64,000 nucleotides of DNA from Manduca sexta. Lineage: Eukaryota; Arthropoda; Insecta; Lepidoptera; Sphingidae. Numbering within the stretch: position 1 is the stretch's first letter; each line of letters opens with the position of its first letter. A program made the position numbers and the translations under genes. Shown here one piece after another: positions 52,378 through 63,445 of this stretch. Location of the stretch: positions 15,094,020-15,158,019 of the forward strand of contig NC_051138.1 of assembly GCF_014839805.1 (NCBI RefSeq). The letters run 5' to 3'. The notes under the pieces were generated by a model. The model worked only from the letters and a program-made list of their open reading frames with translations. It was not told where the DNA came from and did no database searches.

Positions 52378-52650
52378 ACACTTATTCACCTGATGATATA
52401 CGACGGCCCATTAACATTAAAAAATACCATCCAACACCTTGAATTACAAAGTATTGTTTGGTATCTGCACGTGAATCCTGAGACATGAGATGTTAAGTCT
52501 TATTATGTCGAATAGTTACACTTGCTACAATGTCCTGCAAACCGGAAAACAACAGTAGTTCTACACACTGTTTGGCGGCAGAAATAGACATTCCGGTGGT
52601 ATCTACCCATATGAGACCACTTACATAAGAAAGACCACCAGCGAAATACA
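52378..52650 (+). repeat. Dispersed lepidopteran repeat (family L), duplicate
   Basis: Duplicate of 46540-46830 with small deletions. Confidence 0.6.
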
Positions 52651-52754
52651 TTGTCTACATCTGACCATGTCATACGGAACTACTAATAAGATCTGAAGCT
52701 TCCTTCACAGATAGACAATTTCATTCTGAATACTCTAAACAATTTAAATTCCAC

Positions 52755-52933
52755 GATCAAAAGCTAGTGTTTAAATTATTACTGAGTATTTTCTTGATAA
52801 CTTTCTCGTCAGTAACTCCGTGCCGTTTGATGGACGTGTAGACATCTCTGAGAGCTGCTGGCGCGGGGTAAACGACCTCGTCGATCACTTCTCTATCCAT
52901 ATTTGAATACGCCGTCGAAACGTGGACGAAGGA
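52755..52933 (-). pseudogene. FAR gene C exon 5, duplicate
   Basis: Identical to 46930-47108, including the extra T that creates the stop. Confidence 0.85.
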
Positions 52934-53274
52934 CTGCGAAGAAAAATTATAATTATTGTTTAGCGAAAATAAGGCAAAATGCTTTAATATATAACCAGCT
53001 ATAGAACCTGCTAAAGTGGCCCACGTCAGTATCTTGGGTTGTGGGATCAACGTGTGTATATCTGGTTTCAGACAGTCCAACAAAATTGTGTCGACAGGCG
53101 AGGAATAATCATCTCTCATAAGTCGATTGCGCGAAAAATGTACATAGTGCAGTTTAGAGGCCACTTCTCACATATCGGAAAATTATTAGGGAAGCGAATT
53201 TACTTCTTGCTGCGGTTGACTTCTCATGGCTGAGGAACACAATGATGATGATGATAAATATATAAAATAATTAC

Positions 53275-53400
53275 TCTTATTCGAGGCATTCTTTGACAGA
53301 GTTCCAGTACTCGCCTTGTCCCTTCCAAGTTGTTGTTCAAAGCTTCGTCTAATTGCTGATTGTATTTGATTGTCGCTGCTGAATGTAACACAACTGATAC
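53275..53400 (-). pseudogene. FAR gene C exon 4, duplicate
   Basis: Same sequence as 47451-47576. Confidence 0.85.
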
Positions 53401-53594
53401 CTAAAACAATAAATATTACTGTTAGAATAAGAATATTATTGTGATCCTTCACAATTTCCTAATTGTGATACTTTTTGTTATAAACACACTGAGCGTTTGA
53501 TAGACCGAGGCATTTGTTCATTGACAGTCGTATCGGTCGTTTGGGTTTTGTAATATTTGTGAAAGTATATCTGCAGTCAGTAATATTTCTTTTA

Positions 53595-53882
53595 TCTATA
53601 TATATAAAAGAAAGTGGTGTTAGTTACACTATTTATAACTCAAGAACGGATGAACCAATTTGGCTGAAAATTGGTGGAAAGGTAGCTTAGAATCAGGAGA
53701 CGGACATAGAATGCTTTTTATGCAGTTCCCGCGGGAACGGGACGTGACATAAGACGTGGTATAAGAAAGCAAAATTTAGTATGGAGATAGTATAAGACCC
53801 TGGGATGGTTATAGGCTACTATCCCGGGAAAATATATAGGGACTTTTATCCCGGAAAACTCCTTCACGCGAGCAAAAGCTAG
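53595..53882 (+). mobile_element. Non-autonomous Helitron-like element, duplicate
   Basis: Copy of 47772-48059, 5' end TCTATATATATAAAAG, 3' end CTAG, flanked by A and T. Confidence 0.75.
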
Positions 53883-54266
53883 TTTTAAATAAAACCACTT
53901 CAGTGCCTAACATTCATAAAATATTATCGATGCTACTTTCAATTCTTGGATGTAATTAATGGGCCTAGTAATAAACACTGATTGTGAATAACTACAAATC
54001 TTTAACATTTATGTCTAACCCATCTCGTAAAAGTTGCGTCTCGTTCGATTATCAGCCGTTTTCAATAAATGATCCCAATCTCAATCCTCAATCCCATTCC
54101 GAAAATGAACCAATAAAGGTAACTTATTTGTAAGTATATAAAAAAAAACTTTGTTCTGATTAGTCCATTTTTGAGATAGATCAAAAAAGCGATTAGAATT
54201 GTTTATTGAAAATATAGTTATTTGATCATTTAATCCATCAGAATCATCCAATCCATTTGAACGTAC

Positions 54267-54389
54267 CTTGTTCACGAATGATTCTTGTACAGATTTCTCA
54301 ATCCCCAAATTAGGTGCCAATAGATCGCCAGTTACGGGTATAATTTTATTTAGGTCTTCCGGTCTTTCTTCTTTTAATCTTGTGAATAC
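54267..54389 (-). pseudogene. FAR gene C exon 3, duplicate
   Basis: Same as 48444-48566 except a G-to-C change that gives SVQESFVNK instead of SVEESFVNK. Confidence 0.85.
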
Positions 54390-54434
54390 CTGAAAATTGG
54401 AACATTTATAATTAACGATTTAAATAAACTTTAC

Positions 54435-54679
54435 TGCCTCGGCGGCGTAGTTGTACTGCATGCGCGGTACGACAACGCTCTGAGGTCCTGGGTTCGAATC
54501 CCGGGTTGGGCAAATCTATATTTGGGTTTTTCTGCTCAGTATCAGCCCGAAGTCTGGAATTTGTGCCTAATATGGCGATAGGCTCGCCCCCTATCACATC
54601 ATGGGACGGAACACACTTGGCGAAAAGTGGGTGCTTTAGTTGCACCTCTGCATACCCCTTCGGGGATAAATGCGTGATG

Positions 54680-54715
<36 letters not shown>
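54435..54715 (+). repeat. SINE-2 with (GT)n tail, duplicate
   Basis: Copy of 48613-48890; a 3-base difference (CCC) and a different GT count. Confidence 0.8.
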
Positions 54716-54717
<2 letters not shown>

Positions 54718-54777
54718 TACTTGAGGATTGATGCAAGGTATACTATTGTTGGTAGAATTTGTATTCATGCCGATAGC

Positions 54778-54990
54778 AGACCTACACAAGGTATAAAAAT
54801 CTCCACAGTGGTCATGTGTGTTACGTTCCGGGATCAGCTTGTTTACATCCGATTTCAAAAATGCCGCGATAATTGTGTCGACAGGCAAGGGGTAATCATC
54901 TCTCATCCATCGACACTATCTGGACTCCACTCCGCTTACCATCAGGTGCAGCGGAATAATTGTCACAAAAAGGTAATCTTCTTTCCTAAG
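54778..54990 (+). repeat. Dispersed repeat (family R3), duplicate
   Basis: Copy of 48955-49175. Confidence 0.5.
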
Positions 54991-55079
54991 ATCACGCAAC
55001 TATTTCTGAGTATACCACCGCAAAGTCTATTTCTGACTAGCAAGCAATTTGTATTCTACTAATGAAGATAAGTACTTAC

Positions 55080-55196
55080 GGGTAGATTAATAATATCTCG
55101 GAATCTTTCTTCGGCGCTTACACCTTTCTTTTCCCGTATCATTACGTATACATTGTCTATGTGTTTACAGCTGTACAATAACTTCTCCAATATTAC
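55080..55196 (-). pseudogene. FAR gene C exon 2, duplicate
   Basis: Same 117 bases as 49255-49371, and the copy nearest to exon 1. Either copy could be spliced to exon 1. Confidence 0.85.
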
Positions 55197-55421
55197 CTGA
55201 AAATATAGACAATAACAGTTATGGTACTAAAGCGATGTTATACGTACAATGACATCAATTTGAAGTAAAAGGACGTTCTCCGGAGCAGCATCAGCTCTTT
55301 AAAGTAGTGGCTTTGTACTATAGAAACTTGTTGCTATGTAGATAAGCCTATCTACATCAAAAAGTTGGACCGTCCGTGCTCGCACTTTAATACCTTGGTT
55401 TTAGGTTTAATTTCCATATCA

Positions 55422-55648
55422 ACACACACGCATCACGCATTTATACCCGCAGTGGTAGGCAGAGGCACAACCGGGGCAGCCACTTTTCGCCAAGTGTGTT
55501 CCGCCCCATGAGTCTATCGCCATATCATGCACAAATTCTAAACTCCGCGGGCTGATACTGAGCAGAAAAACCCAAATATCACTTTGCCCGACCCAGGATG
55601 TTAACCCAGGGCCTTACGCGCATGCAGTACAACTACGCCACCGAGGCA
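55422..55648 (-). repeat. SINE-2 inverted copy, duplicate
   Basis: Copy of 49596-49824. Confidence 0.75.
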
Positions 55649-56039
55649 GTCTAACAATTATTGCTTATGGTAATTAATCCAACACTACTAGGAATATGTG
55701 ATTCAAATACCTCTTCCTTTTTTTGGCTCGACAAATTGATTAAACTGCACCTAATGGTAACTGCAATGCCGTTCAGATAGAGTAAGTAGCTAATGGCATA
55801 CATATAACTAATACTCGTAATTAAGTATAGGTCGGTTAACTAGTTAGCACGTTGACAGCATTCACACAACTACAATTTCCCACAGTTGTTAAAAAAACAT
55901 ATTACAATAATTAAAGGGACAGATAAATTGATGCAAACTAAACGTTGTGTTATTGACTTGATGCATGAGCCGTGAGCATTGCAATCATGACGATGTCCTA
56001 TTAAATATTATAATATTCATACTATAATACTTTATACTA

Positions 56040-56325
56040 GGTCTCTCGAAGGTGAGAGTCCGTTTGGGTAGGTACCACGGCAATGTCTACTTCTGCCCCC
56101 AAGCAACAGTGAGTAGTCATTGTTGTGTTCTAGTTTGAAGGACTTTGTAGCCAGTGTAACTACTGGACATAATGAGACTCAACATTTCACGTCTCAGGAT
56201 GGAGAGCGCAGTGGAATACCAAACAATACGTTGTAATTCAAGGTGTTGGATGGTGTTTCTGTTTATGGGCGGTTGTATCGCTTACCATCACGCGAACGGC
56301 AAGCTCGCCTCGTCATTCAAATAAA
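56040..56325 (-). repeat. Dispersed lepidopteran repeat (family L), duplicate
   Basis: Copy of 50215-50500. Confidence 0.6.
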
Positions 56326-56723
56326 AATCACAGATACAACGCACTACATGCGAATATCTTGTACGTCGATAGAATATTGGTACCAGTTCTAAAATCAATG
56401 ATTGTACGCATCAGCTTTAGTTATTAAGCTTTTAATGCAAAAACTTCCGGACTCAGAGAAGTCACTTTAATGATTATAATCAGAATATTTTTGTAATTCG
56501 GTTATTTTCACGTACAGGGCGAATTAACAGCTAATATATTATTTTGCTAATTAATTATATTACAAAGGTAGCATTTGAAAAATTATAAGATCAATGACTT
56601 TTTGAAGAAAAAATTAAATAGAAAAATTATACTTAATTAATAACTAGGTATATTAAAGTAACTTTTATTCACCAGTCTTACCCCGTTTGTTGAACTTACC
56701 CCAACTCATATAAAACCACATAC

Positions 56724-56813
56724 CTTCCCGAGAAATCCACTGACTCCCGTCAGGAACACAGACCTGCCCGCGTAGAAATCGGCCACTGGTAAATACTCTT
56801 TGTTGACAGCCAT
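56724..56813 (-). CDS. FAR gene C exon 1
   Basis: Thirty codons [16 protein letters not shown] ... TGVSGFLGK, donor GTATGT. Differs from genes A and B at three residues near the N-terminus (S to A, I to V, V to L). Confidence 0.9.
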
Positions 56814-57589
56814 TCCTGCTACAACAAGTTTTATCTATTCAAAGGCAATCTTGATACACCTCACATATATCATTAAAAACTGGTTTCTAATAAAAAACGT
56901 TGTTTCTTAACAGATGTAATACAAGTTTATTGCTTAATTTAAGTGCACTATCTTTCTTGCACTTTTGAAGTCCAAATTCTGTAAAAACGTCTAATATTTA
57001 ATTATTTAGGAACAATAAAAATTTCATATATCTAAATAATATTCATAAAAAGTATTATTATTTTTGCCGCTGTACCAATATATAAATTTGTATGCTGTGG
57101 TTCTCCTATAATTGAACAGGCACGTCACATTGCTAATTGTAAAAATGCTACGACATTGTTTTTATAATATGTCGTGTATCCGTCTTTGGAGGTCCTTAAA
57201 TAAATAAATAAATATCATTGATCACAGTTTTGGATGTAAATTTGGGAGATTAAGACAACATTATTACCCAATTATCAGGCAGCCTAGTTATCACAAATAT
57301 CATTCGTTGCATGTCCTAGGCCAATTTTGATGCAACTGCAGTTCCAATATCATAGACGATGTGATATTGATTACAGCAGTGAATGAGAGATATAATTTTA
57401 CTATACTATTTTTCCATTGCGTTAATAAAGGAAAACGTATATTTCTTCTTGAAAACGGCATTTTACTACATGTTATTCTAACCATAGATAGTGAAGTTTT
57501 AAACAAAATAATAATTAATAAAAGTATTTTTAATTATATACGCCGTTGGGCCACTTCTACTACACGAATAGAAGAGTAGTTTCTTATAT
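56814..57589 (-). other. 5' flank of FAR gene C, conserved with gene A and B flanks
   Basis: The first ~600 bases are the reverse-complement homologue of about 1990-2399 and 16300-16693, e.g. GCATCAAA(G/A)TTGGCC blocks. A promoter or 5' untranslated exon is likely here, but I see no clear TATA/initiator pair. No other gene. Confidence 0.55.
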
Positions 57590-57975
57590 TTTATTTTTTA
57601 CATAATTTTATATGTAACAGAATAGTATACAAAAAAGAAATTCTTTTTTGTAATCAGCATCAAAATTAGTTGAAAAATTGAACAATTATTCATTTTGATA
57701 TTTGAAATATTGTTGTGAGCAAATGATGAGGCGTGGTGGAATTATCGCGCTGTCATTTTCCCACTCACGCAGCGTTATTGCCTATGGCACTATGTGACGT
57801 CACATTTCACTATCACTGTAATTTGACAGCTACCCTTTCCACCAAATTTCAAAGTTTTATAACTTATTTATTATTGCGTAGATTTTGAAAATTATTTTTT
57901 TGATAGGTTTTGGATGAAATACATTTTCGATAAATGTATTTAAAAAAGTCGTCAACTACCCTATCAGTCGGAACT
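57590..57975. mobile_element. MITE-like repeat (family M2), second copy
   Basis: Homologous to 26950-27335: AAATTAGTTGAAAAATTG, GATATTTGAAATATT, ATGTGACGTCACA and a CAACTACCCTA end. Confidence 0.55.
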
Positions 57976-58467
57976 TCGATATGCGCAATAAACTACAAAA
58001 TGATAAAAAAAATTAAAGCTAAACCAGGATTTTTGGCGTAAATATTTGTTATCCATGGATGATTTTTGGAACAATGTTAGCAGAGGAAAATAGAAATGTG
58101 GTTTCTTTGAGTAATGCAATGTAAACATGGTCATGCATAGATAATATTAGTTCCATGTAAACTAAAAATAAAATGATCTATAAAAATGCTATCTTCCAAT
58201 ATCAAATGTAAATCCAATTTCATTGTAGATAAATATTTACTTTTTATTGACTTTATTTTTCGCACTGAATATTTATTTATTATTCAAAATAGACCACACT
58301 ATATATTTATACATTTTGAACCACGGATTGTTGACACATTTAACTTACTAAAACACCAATGGCGCAGGCTAGTGACGGTACAGTTGCAGCTAGCCTGAGT
58401 GGCTGAACACAAACTAAGAAGAGAAGCGTCAGATCTCTATATTTATCGTCACTATTTAATACTAGCT
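57976..58467. other. AT-rich spacer, nothing recognised
   Basis: Open frames at 58186-58596 have no recognisable domain and low-complexity AT-driven composition. Confidence 0.45.
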
Positions 58468-58646
58468 GGGGCCTTATTCTCTATCCCGCACGTTATTTTA
58501 ACAGTGCGTAACAAGCACGTAACACAACGCATCATGTTTAGGACTATAGAAATTTGGCTTACAGAATACCATTCCACGCACATTTCTCGAAGATAACATG
58601 ACACGGCCGCGTTACGCGTTTACGCTATCATACAGAATAAGGGCCC
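58468..58646. mobile_element. MITE (CCTTATTCT family), second copy
   Basis: GGGGCCTTATTCTCTATCCC at the left and ACAGAATAAGGGCCC at the right give a 13-base near-perfect inverted repeat. The interior (GTGCGTAACAAGCACGTAAC, GGCCGCGTTACGCGTTTACG) matches 18259-18426. Confidence 0.8.
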
Positions 58647-58868
58647 TGACCCGACAGACGTTGTCCTGTCTTAACTATGTATGCACGCGCGCATTCTGTC
58701 GATCGCTGACAGGTATATCAAACCACTGACAGTTATATAACATTAAAATTGTCGTTAAGTTTTCCTAAATTTTTTAATTTTGCGCGCTATTTTTGAATTT
58801 TTTCTTTCATAAGAATCTTCTCCTGACAACAACAAACACAAACAAAAAGAAGTGAAATCGGACCAGCC
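58647..58868 (+). repeat. Dispersed repeat fragment (family D), runs into gap
   Basis: 'CCGACAGACGTTGTCCTGTC' and 'GAAATCGGACCAGCC' are lepidopteran repeat motifs in my recollection; 58735-58868 aligns with 12775-12935 in the same orientation. The sequence after the gap (59369-59525) is probably a repeat too, but I cannot assign it. Confidence 0.5.
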
Positions 58869-59368
58869 NNNNNNNNNNNNNNNNNNNNNNNNNNNNNNNN
58901 NNNNNNNNNNNNNNNNNNNNNNNNNNNNNNNNNNNNNNNNNNNNNNNNNNNNNNNNNNNNNNNNNNNNNNNNNNNNNNNNNNNNNNNNNNNNNNNNNNNN
59001 NNNNNNNNNNNNNNNNNNNNNNNNNNNNNNNNNNNNNNNNNNNNNNNNNNNNNNNNNNNNNNNNNNNNNNNNNNNNNNNNNNNNNNNNNNNNNNNNNNNN
59101 NNNNNNNNNNNNNNNNNNNNNNNNNNNNNNNNNNNNNNNNNNNNNNNNNNNNNNNNNNNNNNNNNNNNNNNNNNNNNNNNNNNNNNNNNNNNNNNNNNNN
59201 NNNNNNNNNNNNNNNNNNNNNNNNNNNNNNNNNNNNNNNNNNNNNNNNNNNNNNNNNNNNNNNNNNNNNNNNNNNNNNNNNNNNNNNNNNNNNNNNNNNN
59301 NNNNNNNNNNNNNNNNNNNNNNNNNNNNNNNNNNNNNNNNNNNNNNNNNNNNNNNNNNNNNNNNNNNN
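58869..59368. other. Assembly gap (500 N)
   Basis: Second placeholder gap of exactly 500 N, located inside or next to a dispersed repeat. Confidence 0.99.
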
Positions 59369-59682
59369 CGGATGTAAGACCAATTTCCAGTAGATCCACT
59401 TCTTTTTCGATCCCAGAGGCCTCATACCCTTCCCGCGTTTTCAATCATTATCCGTCTTTCTTAATGGTTACTATGCAGACGAAGGGTACAATTTTCCTAA
59501 AGAGAACCTAACACAACATATAGGTACTCATATGCATGAAAGCGATCCGAAAATCGTTTGATAATTTAGATTTTATATAAAGTATGAAAGGGAAGTCCGG
59601 CAGGAGTCGGGTTATAAGGACCCTTTGCCACTGTTACTCTTTGTTTTATTGGCTGTGGTGGTTCTTTAACATCAAGTTCTGC

Positions 59683-60240
59683 TGACTGGTGGTAGAACTC
59701 TCGTATGCGATGGTCCGTCTGGGTAGGCACTACCGTAATGTCTCTTTTTACCGCTAAGTATCAGTCTGCATGTACTGCTGTGTTTAGGTTTGGGTGAAAT
59801 TGAAGCCAGTGTAAGTACTGGACATTTTTTTTATACGAGCACGATAAAGAGACCCATTGCATCTTGGTAAGTGGAGTGGGGTTCAAAAGAATGTCGACTG
59901 TCGAGAGATGATCAACCCTTGGCAGTCGACACAATTACCGGCTTGCTGGAACCCGATATACACAGGCTGAGCCCGTAACAGCAACAGACTACGTGGACCA
60001 CTATGGCGGGTTTTAACAACTTGTGTGCGGTGGTCGGTATCCGAGTAGATATTAAATATACCCTAGCACCAACAAAATGAGAGCATTATGAGACTATCAC
60101 ATTGTGTCTCAGATTGACGAGCACAGAAGAGTACTACGCGATGATTTATACGTCAAAGTTCTGTATGGTGTTGCTATTGTTTATGGGTGGTAGTATTGGG
60201 AGCATTCAAGCGAGCAGCATGCTCGTCTCGTCATTAGTTT
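59683..60240 (-). repeat. Dispersed repeat family L, split by a family R3 copy
   Basis: The two halves of a reverse-oriented family L copy (59683-59825 and 60075-60240) are separated by a ~250-base R3 insertion. In uninterrupted copies 'TACTGGACAT' is followed by 'AATGAGAC'. Confidence 0.65.
59826..60075 (+). mobile_element. Family R3 repeat, copy with both ends defined
   Basis: Inserted into the family L copy, which fixes its ends at about TTTTTTTATACGAGCACG and ACCCTAGCACCAAC. It contains 'GCAGTCGACACAATTACCGG', 'ATATACACAGGCTGAGCC' and 'GGACCACTATGGCGGGTTTT'. It has no coding sequence. Length ~250. Confidence 0.6.
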
Positions 60241-61032
60241 CAATAAGACAAAAGATTCTTTACACCTGTAGTAACTTGTAATATAGAAAATTCAAGAGGG
60301 ACATGAATTTTTCATACATACGTACATAAGTTTACGCCTTTACCCTCGAAGTGGTATGCAGAGGCGCAAATGTACCAGTTGCGTCGAATGGTGTGGTAGG
60401 GCGAGTTTATCCATCATCATCATCATCATCAGCCACATAAAGTCCACACCTAAACATGAGACTCCCCCAAAGATTTCCAGACGGACCTGTCTTAAACTGT
60501 CTATCCTTGTTCCCGCTACTTATCCATATTGTGCGAAAATTCCAGGTCGAACCAACTTAGTTATAATATAAATCCGAAAAACATAGAAAAGTTTGATATA
60601 AATAATACGCTAGTCATTTAATTATCACAAATCAAAAAACGTATATTTTGATCTAATTCCATCTGTCTGACCTTGTGACCACCCCAAATATCGTCAGAAA
60701 ACCCGCAAATGTTTTTTCCTTATTATTCGTCACGTGGAAAACATGAATAGGGTCAGATTAATCACAATTAATGTTTACGCCGGCGAAGACTAAAAAGGAT
60801 AATTGTGGTTGCCTCGTGTTTTATGCAAATCTAATGTTGCTTACGTAAGGTGGGATGTTATCTTTATTGCTGTTTATCAAATGATGGAATGTTTCTTGTT
60901 GTTTTCTTTTAATGCTATAAAAATATAAATAGGTTAGACAAATCTTGTTTAATATTTGACATAATACAATTTTGCCGACATTTAGCTGGATATTTAAATA
61001 TTTTGAACAATCATGAAACATAGATGACATTA
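60241..61032. other. Repeat-poor AT-rich DNA, nothing assigned
   Basis: A short (CAT)n run lies at 60412-60430. No exon recognised. Confidence 0.45.
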
Positions 61033-61310
61033 GAAGTGGCGATAGCCTAGTTGAGAGTAGAACGGACTGCCGAGACGATTGTCCGTAGGTTCAAATTCAA
61101 GGGCACACACCATGTGTGATTTCTTTGTAAATGATCGCTTGCTTTAACGGTGAAGGAAAACATCGTGAGGAAATGTGAAAAGATCTCTATAGGAATTTTG
61201 AGGGTGTGTGAAGTCTATCAATCCGCACTAAGCCAATGTGGTGGACTACGACCTAATTCTTCTCAGTAGTATAGAAGGCTCGTGTCCAGCAGTGAGACAA
61301 AATATAGGGT
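61033..61310 (+). repeat. SINE-1
   Basis: Head GTGGCGATAGCCTAGTTGAG, ACGGACTGCCGAGACGATTG, box-B-like GGTTCAAATTC, body AAAACATCGTGAGGAAATGT and the CTCAGTAGTATAGAAGGCTC tail. Confidence 0.75.
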
Positions 61311-61454
61311 CATTTTAAATGAAACCATATTACCTGTGCATGTGCAATTAGCATAAGCCAAATTATAAGATTTTAATTGAACCGTCGTGTTAAAATGGAC
61401 CACCTAGTATGTCTGTAATTACTTTTTTATATAATTTTTTTAAACGTGCACGGT

Positions 61455-61650
61455 GAATTACCCCACTGCACCCGATGATGGTAAATGGTGTGGGGTTCAA
61501 TAGAATGTCGATTAACTACAGATTACCCTCGACAGTTGACACAATTATGCCGGCCTGTTGGAAACGTATATACACAGTCTGATCCCGAAACGCAACACAC
61601 TTACATGAGTTATGTAGGATGGTTGCATAAGGGCGGATATAAAATATATC
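61455..61650 (+). repeat. Family R3 repeat
   Basis: GTGTGGGGTTCAATAGAATG, CGACAGTTGACACAATTATG and GGATATAAAATATATCCTAC blocks, collinear with 59826-60075. Confidence 0.55.
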
Positions 61651-63251
61651 CTACCACCAGCAAAAGTAGTAATTGTCTGCATGAGATAAATAATATTATA
61701 AGACGTGTAATATTCGTGCCTCAAAACATTTAAGAGCAAAATAATGAGTTATAATTGCATTGTTTTCTGCTTACAGCTAATAACTTATATTGTTACTTTT
61801 ATTATGGCAGCCCAAGATACATGCGTAGCTTAGTTTGGAGTGCCACTAGCAAATACTGTATACCTCTTAAGTCTGTATTTGAAATGAATAAATGAAATAA
61901 ATAATGCTCAGAGATCTTAAATTACACAAACTATTAACTTAATTACTGATTCGCGTGCGTCTAATTATTTCAGACCTTTCGCTTAAAATTAATTTGAGGT
62001 AGAAATATTATATTTATATGTAATTAATAACGTTAGATGGTTATAAAAAATAAATAAAATAAAATGTTAAATAGAAATGGAAAATATATCAGTTTAAGAT
62101 GTTCGTATATTAGGAATTTATCAGAATGTCGTTATCATATATAATTAATACGATGTGAAAATTAATTTTAATGTCGAAAGGGTTGAACTTGTGTGGGTGA
62201 ATATTAAGAAATAATTAGTATGTAAATTATTTTTCCAGAAATCTGTAGACTATGTTTTTTTATCTTGTAATTTTTACACAATGCCTTTACAGACACAATT
62301 ATCTATAGATCATATGTTTATTTTATATTTATTTACATAATGCTATTAATATAATCTTACTTACCATTATCACAAGACACATCGAATGCACTATTTATAC
62401 ATTTCCATGTCTTAACACCACCGAATTTCATTTCTATCACATTTTAACAAAATTAAAAGTCACACGAATGTTATATTCAAACAGAATAATTATTTCTTAA
62501 ATACGATATCTTTTTAAAATATTTTCGTAGCAAGATATATCGCAATGGCGTAGTTGCGTATTCAAAGTTTACGTAGCTCGTAGCTCGTAGCAGCGTAGCG
62601 GCGGCTACGGCGGCAGGGAACCGACTGAGCCGTAGACGACGTAGGCGTTTGGGTAGCAGGTAAGACACTTTCCCCAACTAATATTTCGTACCTTACATGC
62701 CATTAACGGTACTCTAGATTAGAACCACGAAAGACACAGACTATTACATCCTTTATTAGTTCGCGACTATGTTGGAACAATTTGCTAATTATTCCTTTTC
62801 GGGGTACGGTTAGACGATATGTAGTGAATTGTTTTAACGTAGTATTTAAATATGTTGTATATTTATTGTTATATTTTTTGGTATCGCAATTCTATTTTTA
62901 ATTTTATATCTTGATAGAGATATTAATAACGAAATTGGATAATTTCAGAAAAAAATATATAAATTAAAGAAGAGTTTTTCTTGTCTTTCCTTTATTTTTC
63001 TAATATTTTGTACTTTATTACAAAAGTTAAATTGTTAGCAGAGCCGTTTTCTCCTTCGTTTACGATATGTAATCGTAGCAAAAGAGTTTTGATTTCTGAC
63101 AAAATTAACGATCAATTTTGGCCCTAAAAATAGCAGTACACTGTGGACACAGGATACTGCAGCCAATCAATTACTAGGCATTATGAGACATGAACCAGTG
63201 CTACATATAATGCAGTAGTGTATAAATCGCATAAAATCAAAGCTGCTTTTA
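61651..63251. other. Intergenic AT-rich DNA, no gene seen
   Basis: No exon with a recognisable domain on either strand. A short GC-rich GTAGC-type imperfect repeat lies at 62572-62655 (GTAGCTCGTAGCTCGTAGCA...), which has no counterpart in the window. Confidence 0.45.
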
Positions 63252-63445
63252 TGGCATTGTACTGGCCGCGCTATGAGACCGCTGTAAGTTCCCGGTGCGA
63301 ATCCGGGTCGGGGAAATATTGCATTGGTCTTCTGTGCATTAAATTAAGTCTGGAATTTGTGCCCCATATGGCGATAGGCTCGTCCTGTATTAGGAGAAAA
63401 TAAGGCGATAAATAGGTGCCCTGATTGCACCTCTGCCTACCAGGG
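63252..63445 (+). repeat. tRNA-headed SINE related to SINE-2
   Basis: Head TGGCATTGTACTGGCCGCGC and box-B-like GGTGCGAATCCGGGTC followed by TCTGGAATTTGTGCCCCATA and GGCGATAGGCTCG. The tRNA part differs from the 48613 copy, so it is a related subfamily. Confidence 0.65.

Larger units (their letters stand above)
50701..56527 (-). repeat. Tandem duplicate block within gene C (mosaic copy)
   Basis: 50701-52060 repeats 43162-44510 with many small differences, and 52062-56527 repeats 46204-50700 almost perfectly. The first part is clearly lower in identity (around 51240-52060), with deletions and AT-rich substitutions. It contains LTR fragment, damaged exon 9, and extra exons 5, 4, 3 and 2. Confidence 0.85.
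42518..56813 (-). pseudogene. Fatty acyl-CoA reductase gene C (frameshifted in exon 5, internally duplicated)
   Basis: On the minus strand: exon 1 56724-56813, exon 2 49255-49371, exon 3 48444-48566, exon 4 47451-47576, exon 5 46930-47108, exon 6 46046-46147, exon 7 45589-45775, exon 8 44477-44583, exon 9 43805-43931, exon 10 42518-42737. Each equals its gene B counterpart in length and phase except exon 5, which is one base longer: an extra T in a T run makes a TGA four codons from the exon end and shifts the frame. Protein would be cut before the YxxxK active site. Extra copies of exons 2-5 (55080-55196, 54267-54389, 53275-53400, 52755-52933) and a damaged exon 9 lie between exon 1 and exon 2. 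The start differs from gene B ([10 protein letters not shown]). Apart from that it is very close to gene B, so it is a recent inverted duplicate. A one-base assembly error in a homopolymer could explain the frameshift, in which case this would be a functional gene. Confidence 0.75.
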
